NCBI GenBank assembly: GCA_963643205.1
Contig: CAVIJJ010000001.1
Coordinates: 124,001 to 188,000 of the forward strand
Source of the DNA: Phil1 sp963643205
Lineage (GTDB): Bacteria; Bacillota; Clostridia; Christensenellales; CAG-138
Length of the DNA: 64,000 nucleotides
Reading direction: 5' to 3'
Shown one piece after another: positions 63,302-64,000 of the stretch (the stretch's first letter is position 1; every line of letters starts with the position of its first letter). The translations under genes and the position numbers were made by a program. The notes under the pieces are model-generated. The model was given only the letters and a program-made list of their open reading frames with translations, was not told where the DNA came from and did not search any database.

Positions 63302-64000
63302 TTACTCCTTTATTTTCGATAAATCAAAATCACAAACTATAGTTACATTTGGATGAAGTTGCAAAAAGCTGGCCGGAGTATGCGGATCTATGTTGCCGAA
63401 AACAGCTTTTTGCACGGCATCATGCTTAGCTTTTCCCGATGCAAGCAATATTATTTTCTTTGCGCGCATTATGCCGGCCATTCCAAGAGTTATGGCTTTG
63501 GTCGGTACTGACTCATAGGAGGCGAAATTATGCTGATTCGCTTCTCTGGTGCTTTCGCTGAGCGATACAACATGGGTTGCGGAATAAAGCACATCTCCGG
63601 GTTCATTAAAGCCTATATGTCCGTTAATTCCTATGCCCAACAACTGAATGTCGGCAGGGCCTATACCGGCGTATAGGTCATCATAGCGAACACATTCAGC
63701 GTTCAGGTTGCAGGCCATACCATTAGGCACATGTGTGTTAGCTTTATCGATATCGATATAATCAAACAGATGAGTATTCATAAAATATCGATAGCTTTCT
63801 TTATCGTTACCGCTTAACCCGATATATTCGTCAAGGTTTATGCTTTTTACGTCTCTAAATGATACACTTCCCTGATTATAAGCATCAATAAGCTTGTTAT
63901 AGGTCCCTATCGGTGTATTGCCTGTAGCCAGTCCAAGTACAGTTGACGGATTCTGATTTATCTCTTCGATGATCATATCAGCGGCTGTACTGCTAAGTTC
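63302..64000 (-). CDS. nagB: Glucosamine-6-phosphate deaminase NagB (N-terminus outside window)
   Basis: 233 residues are visible; the frame continues past the window edge with eight more codons upstream of the internal ATG at 63976 that still match the family's first helix, so the true start is outside. NagB converts glucosamine-6-phosphate to fructose-6-phosphate and ammonia. Motifs: GLATGNTPIGTY, catalytic Asp in NLDEYIGL, and GIGINGHIGFNEPG with the active-site His. It is co-transcribed with the downstream PIG-L deacetylase. Confidence 0.95.
   Translation of the reverse strand, partial: ELSSTAADMIIEEINQNPSTVLGLATGNTPIGTYNKLIDAYNQGSVSFRDVKSINLDEYIGLSGNDKESYRYFMNTHLFDYIDIDKANTHVPNGMACNLNAECVRYDDLYAGIGPADIQLLGIGINGHIGFNEPGDVLYSATHVVSLSESTREANQHNFASYESVPTKAITLGMAGIMRAKKIILLASGKAKHDAVQKAVFGNIDPHTPASFLQLHPNVTIVCDFDLSKIKE

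Noticed and set aside
1..64000. CRISPR arrays, insertion sequences, toxin-antitoxin or phage modules
   Set aside because: Reading both strands gave no regularly spaced repeats, transposase motifs or phage structural genes.

Overview
The window reads as a chromosome segment of an anaerobic, Gram-positive, Clostridia-type Firmicute, possibly a gut or fibre-associated commensal. Supporting signs are AGGAGG-like ribosome binding sites, sigma-A promoters (TTGACA-N17-TATAGT), tRNA genes that all encode CCA, single-chain glycyl-tRNA synthetase, MutS2, RecD2, YlbF, 7TM-HD PgpH, and surface proteins ending in a dockerin or a sortase-type signal. Base composition is moderate by eye (not counted). I saw no rRNA, CRISPR array, insertion sequence or prophage. 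Most of the window is conserved housekeeping DNA.

Layout. 1-5320 (+): two large secreted proteins sharing DUF4430-type domains, the first cut by the window edge and ending in a dockerin, the second carrying a PQQ-type propeller and an MPVTG wall-sorting tail. 5533-6924 (-): glycyl-tRNA synthetase. 7077-16013 (+): a tight operon miaB, ylbF, mutS, mutL, miaA, hfq and a methionine gamma-lyase family gene (tRNA modification, mismatch repair, RNA chaperone). 16010-18752: lexA (-), a small CxxC protein (+), a XerS-like tyrosine recombinase (-) with a 40-bp near-perfect palindrome in front of it, and rnhA (-). 18931-19676 (+): eight tRNAs under one strong promoter, then mntP and a separate tRNA-Pro(GGG).

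From about 20.6 kb to the right edge almost everything is on the minus strand. In transcription order (right to left): nagB (partial) and a PIG-L deacetylase; recD2, comF, a TcdA-like protein; phoH, pgpH, ybeY, cdd, era, pyrimidine phosphorylase, polA, coaE, lytic transglycosylase, orphan peptide-binding lipoprotein, lspA, rluD-type synthase and an unknown membrane protein; zapA; mutS2; a response regulator, histidine kinase and HtrA protease; ruvC, ruvA, ruvB and a DivIVA-like coiled coil; a divergent pair (zinc-ribbon membrane protein on +, propeller lipoprotein on -); and ftsK, rimO, pgsA, cinA, recA, a DUF512 protein and der. DNA repair and recombination genes are unusually dense: mutS, mutL, lexA, recA, ruvABC, recD2, polA, mutS2, rnhA, ftsK and a Xer recombinase.

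The least explained signals are regulatory or structural: the palindrome beside the Xer-like recombinase, a 19-bp palindrome on the recA promoter that is not a usual LexA box, three copies of GTGTTGYATC around the zapA promoter, a LexA-like box between lexA and the CxxC gene, and a divergent Hfq. All are candidates read by eye; no database search was available.
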